DNA of 64,000 nucleotides from NCBI RefSeq assembly GCF_900113045.1, contig NZ_FONY01000030.1, positions 1 to 64,000 on the forward strand, in the 5' to 3' direction. Within the stretch, counting starts at the first letter, position 1. Each line of letters begins with the position of its first letter. Positions 26,723 through 37,002 of this stretch are shown piece by piece. The translations under genes and the position numbers were made by a program. The notes beneath the pieces are model-generated. The model was not told where the DNA came from. It saw nothing but the letters and a program-made list of their open reading frames with translations, and searched no databases. Source of the stretch: Thermoflexibacter ruber. GTDB taxonomy: Bacteria > Bacteroidota > Bacteroidia > Cytophagales > Thermoflexibacteraceae.

Positions 26723-26824
26723 GATTTTTTGAATGGTGTGCATAGTATTTGTTATTATATAAGATAATATTATTCATTTACTTTCCTAAATTTGCAAGAT
26801 ACATAAGTATTATTGATTTATGGA

Positions 26825-27469
26825 ATGAAAAGAAGAGTTTTGATAGGAATATTTTGCCTGATATGGAGCCTTGTCAAGGCTCAGGACGAACCTAAGTTTA
26901 GAATAACTCACTTCTCTACTTATACTCATGCCTCTTGTGGAGCGGCAAGTGGGGTAACTTTTGAAAAAGGTTATTTGAGAGTTCCTAAATCTAATGCTTG
27001 GGTAGAAGTGATGTTGTTTTTACAGCGTAAAGACGGCTCTTTTCAAAAGCATCATTTTGAACATCAAGGAACAGCAGTGATACAGCTAAATCTATCAGAC
27101 TGCAGATATACAGGCAATTATTATGCTTATGTGTGCTATGCCGACGATGAGAACTGCAAATTTCCTACTGAGCAGCAAGTCATAGAGAAACATCATCAAA
27201 CCGTTCACAACAAACCTCCAGAGTTTAAAATTACACGTACCATTCCTAATCCAAAATGTAGAGAAGAAGGTATAATTTTTGAAACAGGCTGGGTGTATTC
27301 CCCTACGGGAGGCAAAGTTGATATTACTCTTTTTTTAGAAAAAAAAGATGGTAGCTGGCGCAAGCAGCACTTTACTCACCAAGGTACAGGTGCTATCAGG
27401 TTAGATATTGATGACTGTAACCTTACAGGAAAGTACAAAACAATCGTAAGTTATAATAATACTAACTAA
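26825..27469 (+). CDS. Secreted protein of two copies of an unrecognised Cys-containing domain
   Basis: A 214-residue exported protein starting at ATG 26825, right after a -7-like TAAATTTG (26787-26794); the in-frame TTG at 26813 is less likely. Signal peptide MKRRVLIGIFCLIWSLVKAQ. The rest is two repeats of about 90 residues sharing F-x-I-T, a Cys, F-E-x-G, then V-x-x-x-L-F-L-x-x-K-D-G-S-x-x-K-x-H-F-x-H-Q-G-T, then I-x-L-x-x-x-D-C, TG-x-Y and V-x-Y. The paired cysteines suggest disulfides. I recognise no domain. The gene is 109 bp upstream of the giant T9SS protease, but no direct link to it can be shown. Confidence 0.65.
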   Translation: MKRRVLIGIFCLIWSLVKAQDEPKFRITHFSTYTHASCGAASGVTFEKGYLRVPKSNAWVEVMLFLQRKDGSFQKHHFEHQGTAVIQLNLSDCRYTGNYYAYVCYADDENCKFPTEQQVIEKHHQTVHNKPPEFKITRTIPNPKCREEGIIFETGWVYSPTGGKVDITLFLEKKDGSWRKQHFTHQGTGAIRLDIDDCNLTGKYKTIVSYNNTN

Positions 27470-27578
27470 CAGATATAAAACGAGATAAGATAAAATTTTT
27501 CATATCTTTTGCAACTTAATTTCAACTTCTTTACGTACATAACCAATAAATCCCCTTACCCTTAATAAAAGAAAGTAT

Positions 27579-30500
27579 ATGCAAAATAGATATTTATCGT
27601 TTTTCATATTAGTAGCTTTTGAAGTAAGCATTCTTTTATTATTACATTCATTTGATTCAAAAGCACAGATAATTGATAACCAGCATAATCAAAAAATAAA
27701 TCCCAACTTATCCATGCGCTTAGGAGCAGAGGATTTCTTGGATAGTTTTTTCAACCATAAAGAAAAGTTAAGCGATGCTTTATACAATTCTTATTATTAC
27801 TTACTTGTAGAATTTGCCCAAACCCCTACTCAGCAGAGCGTCGCATCTTTGCAGAAACAAGGCATAGCCCTTCTCCAATTTATTAAAAAAAATACCTATT
27901 TAGCCAAAATTCCCTTCTTCATCAATACAGCAAGTCTAAAAAATATAGGTATCAAGACTATCCAAAAATTTGAGATAAAAGATAAAATAGAAAAGACTTT
28001 ATTGAGTGAAACACGTCCACAACCTATTGAAGTTAGCTTTCTTGTAAGCACTCAAATCCCCCAAGAAGTAATTAGACAAGCATTTTCCGAAATAGGCATT
28101 AGTGATTTTATTTATCAGGAACAACTAAATACAGTCATTGCAAGGCTTGCTCCTGCTCAGATACTAAAAATAGCCAATAAGCCCTACATACTTTGGGCAG
28201 AGAAAAACCCAGAACAACTCATGACGCTTGGAAATATAATCAGAGAGCATTATAGAGTCGACCCTTTGGAAAATGTCTATGGACTGACGGGAAAGAATGT
28301 GAACATTGGCGTTTGGGACGGTGGGTTTGCAGGACCGCACATAGATTTTATCGATAGAGTTACCCAAGTTCAACCAACTAACTTAGGCAATGTATTAGGT
28401 TCTCACGCTACTCACGTAGTAGGGAACATGGCAGGAGCAGGTACCAGAGACCCTGCTATGCGTGGAGTAGCTACCGAAGCAAGTATTTTTGTGTATGATA
28501 TTACTAATCCTCCTCCTTTTGAGAATTATATTCCCTTCGAGATGCTAAGGGCAATAGATGACTACCAAATAGTCATTACACAAAACTCTTATGGAAGTTC
28601 ACCTAACTGCAATACGGGTATGCCTTATACCGTAACGAGCCGTAGTATTGACCAACTTGCTTATGTTTATCCTTATTTGACGCATCATTTTGCCGCAGGC
28701 AACTCTCGCCTCAATTGTGCAGGCACTTTTCCGCCCAATGGAGGTTATCGCTCTACGGTACAATCCTCAAAAAATTCTATTCACGTAGGAGCATTGGAGA
28801 GAGATAATGTAAACATATTATCCTTTTTTGCTTTTTCTATTGCCTCAAGCTGGGGACCAAACCAAGATGGTAGCCTTTCTCCTCATGTAGTTTCTTTAGG
28901 CAGAGCCGTTGATGCTCCACACCCTCACTCTTCCTATGAAGGCACAGACTCATGGACAGGGACATCACATTCCTGCCCTACAGTTTCAGGAGTGTCTGCC
29001 TTACTTTTTCAGCGTTACAAAGAACTTAATGCCAATACCAATCCGCGAGCTTCCTTAATCAAAGCCTTGGTATGCAACGGTGCTACGGATTTGGGAAATC
29101 CTTATCCTGATTATCAGTTTGGTTTTGGTCGGCTCAATGCCTTAAAGTCTTTAAAAATATTGAACGAAGGAAATTACCTTGTTGATAATGTATCTCATGG
29201 TAATACCAAAACCTACTCTGCTCAAATCAACGTTCCTGCCAATACCAAAAGACTAAAAGTAATGCTTTGCTGGACAGACCCACCTGCCATGCCAGCTACT
29301 ATACCTGCCTTGATTAATAATCTGGACTTACAAATACAACACGACCCAAGTACTACGACTTATTTGCCTTGGGTCTTAAATCCTTCTGCTCCTGCTTCTG
29401 TGGCTGTCAGAGGAATAGATAACCTGAACAATATCGAACAAGTAACGATAGAAGACCCTGACGCAGGAACTTACACTATTCAAGTAAGCGGCACAAATAT
29501 CAACTTCCCTGCGGGAGGTAGCCAAGAGTTTGCTTTGGCGTGGCTGGTAGAGCCTGAGTATATAGAAGTTACTTATCCTGCGGGTGGCGAAAAGTTGAAG
29601 CCAAGTGTGAATGAGGTAATTCAATGGGACGCAGAAGGTATAGCAGGTGGAGATTACACCATTGAGTTTTACGACGGTAGTAGTTGGAATACCATTGCCA
29701 ATGTAACTATTCCAGACAATAGACTTCTACGCTACACTTGGCTCACGCCTAATATTATCACCGACCAAGCAAAAATTAGAATTAGCGGAACAAAAATGTC
29801 AGGTGGCACCACTTCCGATGAATCTGACTTGGCTTTTACTATTATGGGCGTACCAAGAGGAATTTCTACTACGATGATTACTGCCACTCCGCAAAATAAT
29901 CAGATACAGTTAGACTGGCTTCCTGTGAGTGGGGCTGATTTCTACGATATTTATAAAATCAGACAGTTTGATAATTTCTCTGGAGAAGGGAAATGGCAGT
30001 TGGTAGGCACGGTAGCCGCACCTACGACTACTTTTACTTCTACGGGTTTAGTAAATGGAGGTTGGTATTTCCACACGGTAAGAGCAAGAACCAATACCGG
30101 TGTAGTTAGTGAAAGAGGCTATGCCACAGCACGCATTATTCCCTCTGGAGTAGGTGCAGGTACAGACCTTAGGCTGATGAGTATTCTCGCCCCAACTAAT
30201 AATATCTGTCAAACCAATAATACAGTAACCGTTAGAATACGAAATTCGGGGCTTAATCCCATTGTTGCGGGTACTCCCATACCTCTTTCTTTTCAAATCA
30301 ACACAGAAGTTCCTGTTACAGAAACACTCACCTTAGCGAATGATTTAGGCATCAATGGAGAAATAGATTATACCTTTACTACTTCTGCTAATTTTACTTC
30401 TTTTGGAGAAAATACGCTCAGAGCATCAGTCAATCTGCCTTCTGATGAGGTCAAAGATAATGATGTAATGAGTTTAAAAGTCCAAAGAAACACAAATACA

Positions 30501-33500
30501 CTTCCTTTGTCTATCGCAGCAAACCCTTCTGCTACCTACTGCAATACGGTTATACTTTCTGCTCAAAACTTCCCCGTCGATACTTACTATGTTCAAAATA
30601 TCCCACTTGCTACCGAAAATATGGCAAGTGCTAACTTAGTAGCTTTGGGAGATGATGATTTCAAAAAGTTTCCTATTGGATTTAATTTTAATTTTTATGG
30701 GAACACTTACAGCGAGTTTTATATCAACTCCAATGGATTTATTGGTTTTGATGGCTTTGACCATGATTTTGCCCCAAGTGTAAAAAGGCTAATTCCCAAT
30801 ACTTTAACCCCTAATAATTTTATTGCTTTTGCATGGTCAGACCTCGACCCCTCAGCAGCAGGGACAGTGAAATACCAAGTTTTTGGAACTGCTCCTAATA
30901 GAAAATTAGTAGTCGAGTTTTTAAATGTACCTTATTACAGTGCTACTCCCCCAAGTCCAAATAGAGTAAATGCCCAAGTCATCTTGTACGAAACTACCAA
31001 TGTTGTAGAGATTCACTCTATCAATATTCAAGTAAGTACCTTTGCCTCTATGATTATGGGGTTGGAAAGTAGCGGCGGGAAAAGGGGCGTAGTTATTCCA
31101 GGACGAAACGATACCTACTGGTCAGTAACCAACGAAGGATTGCGATTTACTCCATCGAGTACTACTCTGACCTGGTTCCCTAATGGAGAAACTACACCCT
31201 TTATTACAACTAATATCTCTGGAAATGTGGGATTTAGAGTTACAGAAAATACATGTATCTATAGTACTTCTATTAATATTTCCAATTCTTGTGATGTTAG
31301 CCCCGTAAATTTTACTTCCTTATTTCCATCAGACAATAGTGTTAGCGTACCTTTGAATACCAATTTACAGATACAATTCAATAAACAAGTAAAGGCTGGC
31401 GTAGGAAATATTACTATCACGGGAGGAACAAGTCCTGTGGTTATTCCTATTACAGGTGGAGGTACAGGGACAGTAACTTTTAGCGGCAATACGGTAACTA
31501 TCAATCCCACCGCAGATTTGGAGGGCAACACTAACTATCATATTTTAATAGATGCAGGGGCTATCCTTGACTTTGCTACCCCTGCCAATGCTTTTGCTGG
31601 CATTAGCGATGCCACTACTTGGAATTTTAGCACTATTAACCACGCACCTGTATTAGACAATACTGGTGTTTTTACACTTGGTATGATAGACGAAGATGCT
31701 ACTAACCCTGCGGGTAATACAGTAAGTCAGATAATTGCCTCAGCAGGAGGAGATAGAATTACCGATATAGACGCTAATGCACAAGAAGGCATTGCTGTTA
31801 TTGATGCTGACCAAACTAATGGCACTTGGCAATATTCGCTGGATAATGGCATCACTTGGACAAACTTTGGCACTCCCTCGTCTGCTATTGCCTTACTGCT
31901 TCCCACTGATGCCAGAATCCGATCTGTCCCCAATCCAGATTTTTATGGTACTGCTAACTTTACTTTTAGGGCATGGGACAGGACTACAGGAATAGCAGGA
32001 GGTACAGCAGATATTTCCTTACCTACAAGCTATGGTGGAAGCACTGCATTCAGCATCAATACTGCCAATGCCAGCATCAAGGTCAATGCAAGACCTACTA
32101 TTACCTCTATTGCCAATCAAGTTACTAACGAAGATACACCCACCTCTCCTATCAACTTTACTATCGGCGACCCCGATAATTTGGTAAGTAGTCTGACATT
32201 AACCGTTACATCTTCTAATACTTCCTTAGTACCAAATGCGAATATTGCCATAGGAGGTACAGGAGCAACCCGAAACTTAGTGATTACACCAGGATTGAAT
32301 CAGTTTGGAGGAACGGTTATTAGTATTACCGTTAGCGATGGGCGAATCAGTCAATCTATCAATTTTATTTTAACTGTCAATTCTGTCAATGACTCTCCTA
32401 TTATCAGTAGTTTTACAAGGAATGTTGCAAATATTTTCTCCATTAATTTCTTTCCAAGTGATTTTATAGGTGTGTATAGTGATATAGAAAATGATGAATT
32501 GGCAAAAATCAGAATTGTATCTTTGCCCGCTAACGGTAGTTTGACTTGGGACAACCTGCCTGTAGCAGTAAATCAAGAAATTAATAGAGCTGACATCAAC
32601 TTATTGAGATATACGCCGAATATAACTTTTGTAGGGAATGACGGCTTTCTCTGGCGAGCTTCTGATGGTACGGACTATTCTACTATGACTGCCCAAGTGA
32701 TTATCAACGTAAGCTCGGGAAACTCCGCACCTGTGATTAGCAGTTTTTCAAAAGTAACCTCAAAAAATCAAATCCTTAATTTTTCCATTTCAGACTTTAC
32801 TACTGCCTACACCGATGCAGACAATAACGATTTGGTAAAAATAAAAATTACAGAATTACCTTCTAAAGGAGAATTATTCCTTGATAATATTTTAGTTACG
32901 CTCAACCAACAAATCAATCGCTTAGATTTGAGCAAACTCACTTACCGACCTCTTTATGATTATTTTGGAAATGATGCCTTTTCTTGGAACGCTTTTGATG
33001 GGTACGTATATGCTACCACACCTGCACAAGTCAATTTGACTATTCTGCTTGGCAATCAAGCCCCTGTGGTATATGATGTAAATAAAAATGTAAATGAAAA
33101 TACCACTTTAAACTTTGCAATCACAGATTTTACTGATGCTTACGCAGATGCTGACAATAATGAGTTGGCAAAAATTATTATTCTTTCTTTACCAACTAAT
33201 GGCACTTTACTTTTTGATAATACTCCTGTAACAACCAACCAAGAAATTCCTAAAAATTTCCTTCATCGTCTTGCTTATAGTCCTAATACTGATTTTGTTG
33301 GCAATGATGTTTTTGTTTGGAACGCTTCTGATGGCTTGGTATATGCCAATGTCAGTGCCAATGTAAATATCAATATAATTTATGTAAACAAACCACCTTT
33401 GATAAGTAATATCATAAAGCAAGGAATAGAGAACCAACAAATTAGCTTTAAACCTGTGGACTTTAATAATGCTTTTGCAGACATAGAAAATGACAACTTA

Positions 33501-34271
33501 GAAAAGATAAAAATACTTTCTCTGCCTGAAAAAGGCATATTGTACTGGAACAAAACCCCTGTAAATACGCATCAAGAAATTTTAAGGCAAGACCTTGATA
33601 TTCTATATTATGTTCCTAATAGGGATTATTATGGAAATGATGGCTTTACTTGGAATGGAGCAGACCCTATCCAATATGCTACTATCCCTGCCCAAGTAAT
33701 TTTCAATATTTTACCCATCATTCCTAATATTCCCACAGGCTTACAAGCACACGCAGGGAGCGAAAAAGTTTGGCTCACTTGGGACGCTAATCCTGAATCT
33801 AATATTGCCTATTATGAAATTTATATGTTTTCCACCAACCAGCCTTTGCGATTAGTAGGCACAAGCAATACAAATAGCTTTGTGGTTTACAACTTGAAAA
33901 ATGCCACAAGCTATGCTTTCAGAATTAGGGCTGTTACGCGCTCAGGCATAGTCAGTGAACTTTCTCCTACCGTACAAGCCAGACCTTCCATCATCTTGGC
34001 AGAAAATAATAACTTGATAGAGAATAGTTTGAGTATTTATCCTAACCCAACAAAAAAAGAAATCACCATAGAAATAGCACTCATCAAGCCAGCATTGGTG
34101 AAAATTACTTTAGTAGATTTATTGGGGAGAGAAATAGAACAGATAGATATTTTTAAGCTACAAAATTCTATCAGTCAAATCGTTAATTTGGAAAAGTTAG
34201 CTCATGGAATGTATTTTGTTCGCATAGAGGCAGGAGAACTCAAAGCAGTTAGGAAAGTCGTCAAAGAATAA
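27579..34271 (+). CDS. Giant secreted subtilisin-like protease with T9SS type A sorting domain
   Basis: A 2230-residue protein, the largest in the window. Signal peptide at 1-30, then a pro-region of about 200 residues. The S8 peptidase domain has D247 in GVWDGGFAG (usual DTG is DGG), H276 in SHATHVVGNMAG and S463 in GTSHSCPTVSG. After a jelly-roll-like P domain (about 540-670) come Ig/Fn3-like domains (Fn3 near 765-850), a CARDB-like part, an SbsA-type Ig domain (SLFPSDNSVSVPLNTNL), then four tandem repeats of about 111 residues (roughly 1604-2048), an Fn3 domain and a C-terminal T9SS type A signal (SLSIYPNPTKKEITIEI... GMYFVRIEAGELKAVRKVVKE). It is probably secreted by the type IX system and attached to the cell surface. 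Confidence 0.93.
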   Translation: MQNRYLSFFILVAFEVSILLLLHSFDSKAQIIDNQHNQKINPNLSMRLGAEDFLDSFFNHKEKLSDALYNSYYYLLVEFAQTPTQQSVASLQKQGIALLQFIKKNTYLAKIPFFINTASLKNIGIKTIQKFEIKDKIEKTLLSETRPQPIEVSFLVSTQIPQEVIRQAFSEIGISDFIYQEQLNTVIARLAPAQILKIANKPYILWAEKNPEQLMTLGNIIREHYRVDPLENVYGLTGKNVNIGVWDGGFAGPHIDFIDRVTQVQPTNLGNVLGSHATHVVGNMAGAGTRDPAMRGVATEASIFVYDITNPPPFENYIPFEMLRAIDDYQIVITQNSYGSSPNCNTGMPYTVTSRSIDQLAYVYPYLTHHFAAGNSRLNCAGTFPPNGGYRSTVQSSKNSIHVGALERDNVNILSFFAFSIASSWGPNQDGSLSPHVVSLGRAVDAPHPHSSYEGTDSWTGTSHSCPTVSGVSALLFQRYKELNANTNPRASLIKALVCNGATDLGNPYPDYQFGFGRLNALKSLKILNEGNYLVDNVSHGNTKTYSAQINVPANTKRLKVMLCWTDPPAMPATIPALINNLDLQIQHDPSTTTYLPWVLNPSAPASVAVRGIDNLNNIEQVTIEDPDAGTYTIQVSGTNINFPAGGSQEFALAWLVEPEYIEVTYPAGGEKLKPSVNEVIQWDAEGIAGGDYTIEFYDGSSWNTIANVTIPDNRLLRYTWLTPNIITDQAKIRISGTKMSGGTTSDESDLAFTIMGVPRGISTTMITATPQNNQIQLDWLPVSGADFYDIYKIRQFDNFSGEGKWQLVGTVAAPTTTFTSTGLVNGGWYFHTVRARTNTGVVSERGYATARIIPSGVGAGTDLRLMSILAPTNNICQTNNTVTVRIRNSGLNPIVAGTPIPLSFQINTEVPVTETLTLANDLGINGEIDYTFTTSANFTSFGENTLRASVNLPSDEVKDNDVMSLKVQRNTNTLPLSIAANPSATYCNTVILSAQNFPVDTYYVQNIPLATENMASANLVALGDDDFKKFPIGFNFNFYGNTYSEFYINSNGFIGFDGFDHDFAPSVKRLIPNTLTPNNFIAFAWSDLDPSAAGTVKYQVFGTAPNRKLVVEFLNVPYYSATPPSPNRVNAQVILYETTNVVEIHSINIQVSTFASMIMGLESSGGKRGVVIPGRNDTYWSVTNEGLRFTPSSTTLTWFPNGETTPFITTNISGNVGFRVTENTCIYSTSINISNSCDVSPVNFTSLFPSDNSVSVPLNTNLQIQFNKQVKAGVGNITITGGTSPVVIPITGGGTGTVTFSGNTVTINPTADLEGNTNYHILIDAGAILDFATPANAFAGISDATTWNFSTINHAPVLDNTGVFTLGMIDEDATNPAGNTVSQIIASAGGDRITDIDANAQEGIAVIDADQTNGTWQYSLDNGITWTNFGTPSSAIALLLPTDARIRSVPNPDFYGTANFTFRAWDRTTGIAGGTADISLPTSYGGSTAFSINTANASIKVNARPTITSIANQVTNEDTPTSPINFTIGDPDNLVSSLTLTVTSSNTSLVPNANIAIGGTGATRNLVITPGLNQFGGTVISITVSDGRISQSINFILTVNSVNDSPIISSFTRNVANIFSINFFPSDFIGVYSDIENDELAKIRIVSLPANGSLTWDNLPVAVNQEINRADINLLRYTPNITFVGNDGFLWRASDGTDYSTMTAQVIINVSSGNSAPVISSFSKVTSKNQILNFSISDFTTAYTDADNNDLVKIKITELPSKGELFLDNILVTLNQQINRLDLSKLTYRPLYDYFGNDAFSWNAFDGYVYATTPAQVNLTILLGNQAPVVYDVNKNVNENTTLNFAITDFTDAYADADNNELAKIIILSLPTNGTLLFDNTPVTTNQEIPKNFLHRLAYSPNTDFVGNDVFVWNASDGLVYANVSANVNINIIYVNKPPLISNIIKQGIENQQISFKPVDFNNAFADIENDNLEKIKILSLPEKGILYWNKTPVNTHQEILRQDLDILYYVPNRDYYGNDGFTWNGADPIQYATIPAQVIFNILPIIPNIPTGLQAHAGSEKVWLTWDANPESNIAYYEIYMFSTNQPLRLVGTSNTNSFVVYNLKNATSYAFRIRAVTRSGIVSELSPTVQARPSIILAENNNLIENSLSIYPNPTKKEITIEIALIKPALVKITLVDLLGREIEQIDIFKLQNSISQIVNLEKLAHGMYFVRIEAGELKAVRKVVKE
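32388..33720 (+). repeat. Four tandem 111-residue cadherin/Ig-like repeats within the giant protease
   Basis: Coding repeats, about 333 bp each, recognised at protein level by N-x-x-P-x-I at the start, a DF-x-x-x-Y-x-D-x-(E/D)-N(D/N) stretch, L-x-K-I-x-I-x-x-L-P, G-x-L-x-x-(D/N)-N, and a terminal F-x-G-N-D-x-F-x-W-x-A-x-D-G. DNA identity between copies is low, so the duplication is old. Each resembles the Ig/cadherin-like stalk modules of surface proteins. Confidence 0.75.
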
Positions 34272-34322
34272 GAAATCTATTGGAAAATATACTTTTGGAA
34301 AAACTAATTCATGCTTTTTCTA

Positions 34323-34330
34323 TACCTTTG
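34323..34330 (+). promoter_or_regulatory. -7 promoter element of purH
   Basis: TACCTTTG matches TAnnTTTG and is followed 35 bases later by the ATG at 34366. A TTTG lies 25 bases upstream, somewhat longer than the usual spacing. Confidence 0.4.
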
Positions 34331-34365
34331 CCGAGTTGAACAATAGTACATAATCAATTTATTTC

Positions 34366-35889
34366 ATGGATAAGAAAATTACTTCTGCACTAATTTCAGT
34401 TTTTTATAAAGATAACCTTGCCCCTGTCGTAGAACTATTAGGCAAGCAAGGTGTAAAAATATTTTCCACAGGAGGCACACAGAAGTTCATAGAAGATTTA
34501 GGCGTTCAAGTTACTGCCGTAGAGGACTTGACCTCTTATCCCTCTATTTTTGGAGGAAGGGTAAAGACTTTACACCCCAAAGTTTTTGGAGGAATACTCT
34601 ATCGCCGTGATAATCAAGAGGATATTTCTCAATCTAAGCAATATGAAATTCCTGCTATAGATTTAGTCATTGTGGACTTATACCCTTTTGAGGAAACAGT
34701 GGGTAAGGGAGCGAGTGAGGAAGATATTATTGAAAAAATTGATATTGGGGGTATTTCACTGATTAGAGCCGCCGCTAAAAATTTCCAAGATGTGTTGATA
34801 GTTTCGTCAAGGGAGCAGTACCCTGCCTTGCTTACGCTCTTGCAAGAAAAAAATGGGATTACTTCACTTGCTTACCGCAAAAAATTTGCCGCCCAAGCCT
34901 TTGATATTACTTCACACTATGACACTGCTATTTTTAATTATTTTAACCAATTTGAAAACGAAAATCAGGTATTTAAACAAAGCATTCGCCAAAGCCAAAT
35001 GCTTCGCTATGGAGAAAACCCTCACCAAAAAGGTGTTTTCTATGGGAATTTGAGCCAAATGTTCGAGCAGTTACACGGGAAAGAACTATCTTACAATAAC
35101 TTAGTGGACATAGATGCAGCAGTTTCCTTGATAGCCGAGTTTGATGAAACGGCTTTTGCTATCTTGAAACATACTAACGCCTGTGGCATGGCTATCGGCA
35201 ATACTCCTAAAGAGGCTTACTTGAAAGCTCTTGAAGCAGACCCTATTTCTGCTTTTGGAGGAGTGATAGTTACCAATAAGCCAGTGGATTTGCCCTGTGC
35301 AGAGGAACTGAATAAGTTATTTTTTGAAGTCTTGATAGCACCCACATTTTCAGAAGATGCCTTAAACTTGCTTCAAACAAAGAAAAATAGAATTTTACTT
35401 TTGCAAAAACGTGTAAAGCTTTCAGATAAACAGTTTAAAACTTTGCTCAATGGAGTAATAGAGCAAGACAAAGATTTGAAAACAGAAACAGAGGCAGACT
35501 TGAAAGTAGTTACTCAGCGCGCTCCTACTGCCGTAGAGGTAAAGTCGTTGCTCTTTGCTAATAAAATAGTAAAACATACCAAATCGAATACTATTGTCTT
35601 AGCTAATGATAATCAGCTATTTGCAAGTGGAGTTGGGCAGACATCAAGAGTAGATGCACTCAAACAAGCCATAGAAAAAGCAAAACATTTTGGTTTCGAT
35701 TTGACAAAAGCAGTCATGGCTTCTGATGCTTTTTTTCCTTTCCCAGACTGTGTAGAAATAGCAGATAAAGAAGGAATTAAAGCAGTTATTCAGCCCGGTG
35801 GTTCTATCAAAGATGCCGATTCTATCGCTTACTGTGATGCTCATAATATGGCAATGGTCTTTACAGGCGTAAGACATTTTAAGCATTAA
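34366..35889 (+). CDS. purH: Bifunctional AICAR transformylase / IMP cyclohydrolase
   Basis: A 507-residue PurH that catalyses the last two steps of IMP synthesis. The N-terminal IMP cyclohydrolase part (about 1-190; FSTGGTQKFIEDLG, SYPSIFGGRVKTLHPKVFGG, IDIGGISLIRAAAKNF) and the C-terminal transformylase part (RYGENPHQKGVFYG, ILKHTNACGMA, KHTKSNTIVLANDN, SDAFFPFPDCVE, VIQPGGSIKD) are both complete. The usual length for the family. Single gene behind a TACCTTTG -7 element, convergent with rnhB (9 bp apart). Confidence 0.97.
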   Translation: MDKKITSALISVFYKDNLAPVVELLGKQGVKIFSTGGTQKFIEDLGVQVTAVEDLTSYPSIFGGRVKTLHPKVFGGILYRRDNQEDISQSKQYEIPAIDLVIVDLYPFEETVGKGASEEDIIEKIDIGGISLIRAAAKNFQDVLIVSSREQYPALLTLLQEKNGITSLAYRKKFAAQAFDITSHYDTAIFNYFNQFENENQVFKQSIRQSQMLRYGENPHQKGVFYGNLSQMFEQLHGKELSYNNLVDIDAAVSLIAEFDETAFAILKHTNACGMAIGNTPKEAYLKALEADPISAFGGVIVTNKPVDLPCAEELNKLFFEVLIAPTFSEDALNLLQTKKNRILLLQKRVKLSDKQFKTLLNGVIEQDKDLKTETEADLKVVTQRAPTAVEVKSLLFANKIVKHTKSNTIVLANDNQLFASGVGQTSRVDALKQAIEKAKHFGFDLTKAVMASDAFFPFPDCVEIADKEGIKAVIQPGGSIKDADSIAYCDAHNMAMVFTGVRHFKH

Positions 35890-35898
35890 ACTATTTCC

Positions 35899-36474
35899 CT
35901 ATCCCAATCTAAAACTTTTGCGATGTAAGTCTGTGATTCCATGAATCTTGATAGCTTCGTAATGAGTTTTAGTGGGATAGCCTACATTGCTTTCCCAAGC
36001 ATAAAAAGGGAACTCTTGGGCATATTTTTCCATGATTTTATCTCTTTCTGTTTTAGCAATGATAGAGGCAGCGGCAATAGAAAGAAATTTTCCGTCGCCT
36101 TTGATTATACATTCGTGCAAAATAAAAGGATAGGGTTTAAAATACTTTCCATCTATAAGCAAAAGTTCAGGTGCAGGAAATAATCGCTCTACGGCGCGGT
36201 GCATTGCCAAGATAGAGGCTTGCAAAATATTGATTTGGTCTATTTCCTGCGGCGAAGCCAATCCAATGCCTATGCTCATCGCTTGTTTTTCAATTTCTAA
36301 GCGTAACTCTTCTCTTTGTTTCTTGTTGAGTTTTTTTGAGTCCGTAAGCCACTCGTGTTGATAGTCTTTGGGTAGAATTACTGCGGCGGCTACTACGGGT
36401 CCTGCCAAACACCCTCTCCCAGCCTCATCTACGCCAGCCTCGACCAGATTAGGAGTAAAAGAAGAAAGTAGCAT
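35899..36474 (-). CDS. rnhB: Ribonuclease HII
   Basis: A 191-residue RNase HII, which removes RNA from RNA-DNA hybrids and single ribonucleotides from DNA. The catalytic acids are D16 and E17 (VEAGVDEAGRGCLAGP), D108 (LLLIDGKYF) and D127 (IKGDGKFLSIAAASIIAKTERD). Its ATG overlaps by one base the TGA of the biotin-carrier gene (TGATG at 36472-36476), so it is translationally coupled and ends the minus-strand run that starts at 40699. Confidence 0.96.
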   Translation of the reverse strand: MLLSSFTPNLVEAGVDEAGRGCLAGPVVAAAVILPKDYQHEWLTDSKKLNKKQREELRLEIEKQAMSIGIGLASPQEIDQINILQASILAMHRAVERLFPAPELLLIDGKYFKPYPFILHECIIKGDGKFLSIAAASIIAKTERDKIMEKYAQEFPFYAWESNVGYPTKTHYEAIKIHGITDLHRKSFRLG

Positions 36475-36971
36475 CAGTCAAATACGATTAAAACATGATT
36501 TTTTTCTACTCTATCTCCCCTGCTCGTTTTGATGCTTTTTACCGTTCCCTCGCCTGTGGATTTAATCATATTTTCCATTTTCATTGCTTCTAAAATAAGC
36601 AAGTTATCTCCTTTTTTTACCTTATCTCCTTCTTTTACTAAAATATCCAGAATCAAACCGGGCATAGGAGCTTTGAGGTCATTGAGTTTCTGCTTGCTTG
36701 CCTTCCCCATACCTAACTGCTCTAATAAAAGGTCGAATCTGTCTTGTACAGCAATTTGATAGGTATTACCATTGATTTTAACTGTAAAAGACTTTTCCGC
36801 ATAGTCTGCCTTGACTATTTCCGCATTATAGGAACGGTTTTGATAAAGAATATGAAAATGATTACTTCCCAAAGGTTGTATATCTCCGTCAAAAACTTCT
36901 TGGTTGATGGTCAATGTGTCTTTATGATTTTCTACTTCAAAAGAGGCATTATTTATATTGATTTTCAACAT
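36474..36971 (-). CDS. Biotin carboxyl carrier protein
   Basis: A 165-residue protein with a biotinyl (biotin/lipoyl-attachment) domain at its C-terminus; the biotin lysine is K131 in LLILEAMKMENMI, preceded by APMPGLILDILVKEGDKV. The N-terminal 95 residues are a beta-rich linker that does not resemble AccB of the fatty-acid pathway. Carriers of this size serve propionyl-/acyl-CoA carboxylases or oxaloacetate-type decarboxylases in Bacteroidota; the carboxylase partners are not in this window, so the substrate remains open. Its stop overlaps the rnhB start. Confidence 0.88.
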   Translation of the reverse strand: MLKININNASFEVENHKDTLTINQEVFDGDIQPLGSNHFHILYQNRSYNAEIVKADYAEKSFTVKINGNTYQIAVQDRFDLLLEQLGMGKASKQKLNDLKAPMPGLILDILVKEGDKVKKGDNLLILEAMKMENMIKSTGEGTVKSIKTSRGDRVEKNHVLIVFD

Positions 36972-37002
36972 GATGTATTTATTGTTTAGAAAACTATCTA
37001 TT

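Noticed and set aside
32388-33720. Repeats that might be a CRISPR or tandem DNA repeat
   Set aside because: The units are 333 bp, in frame and alike only at protein level.
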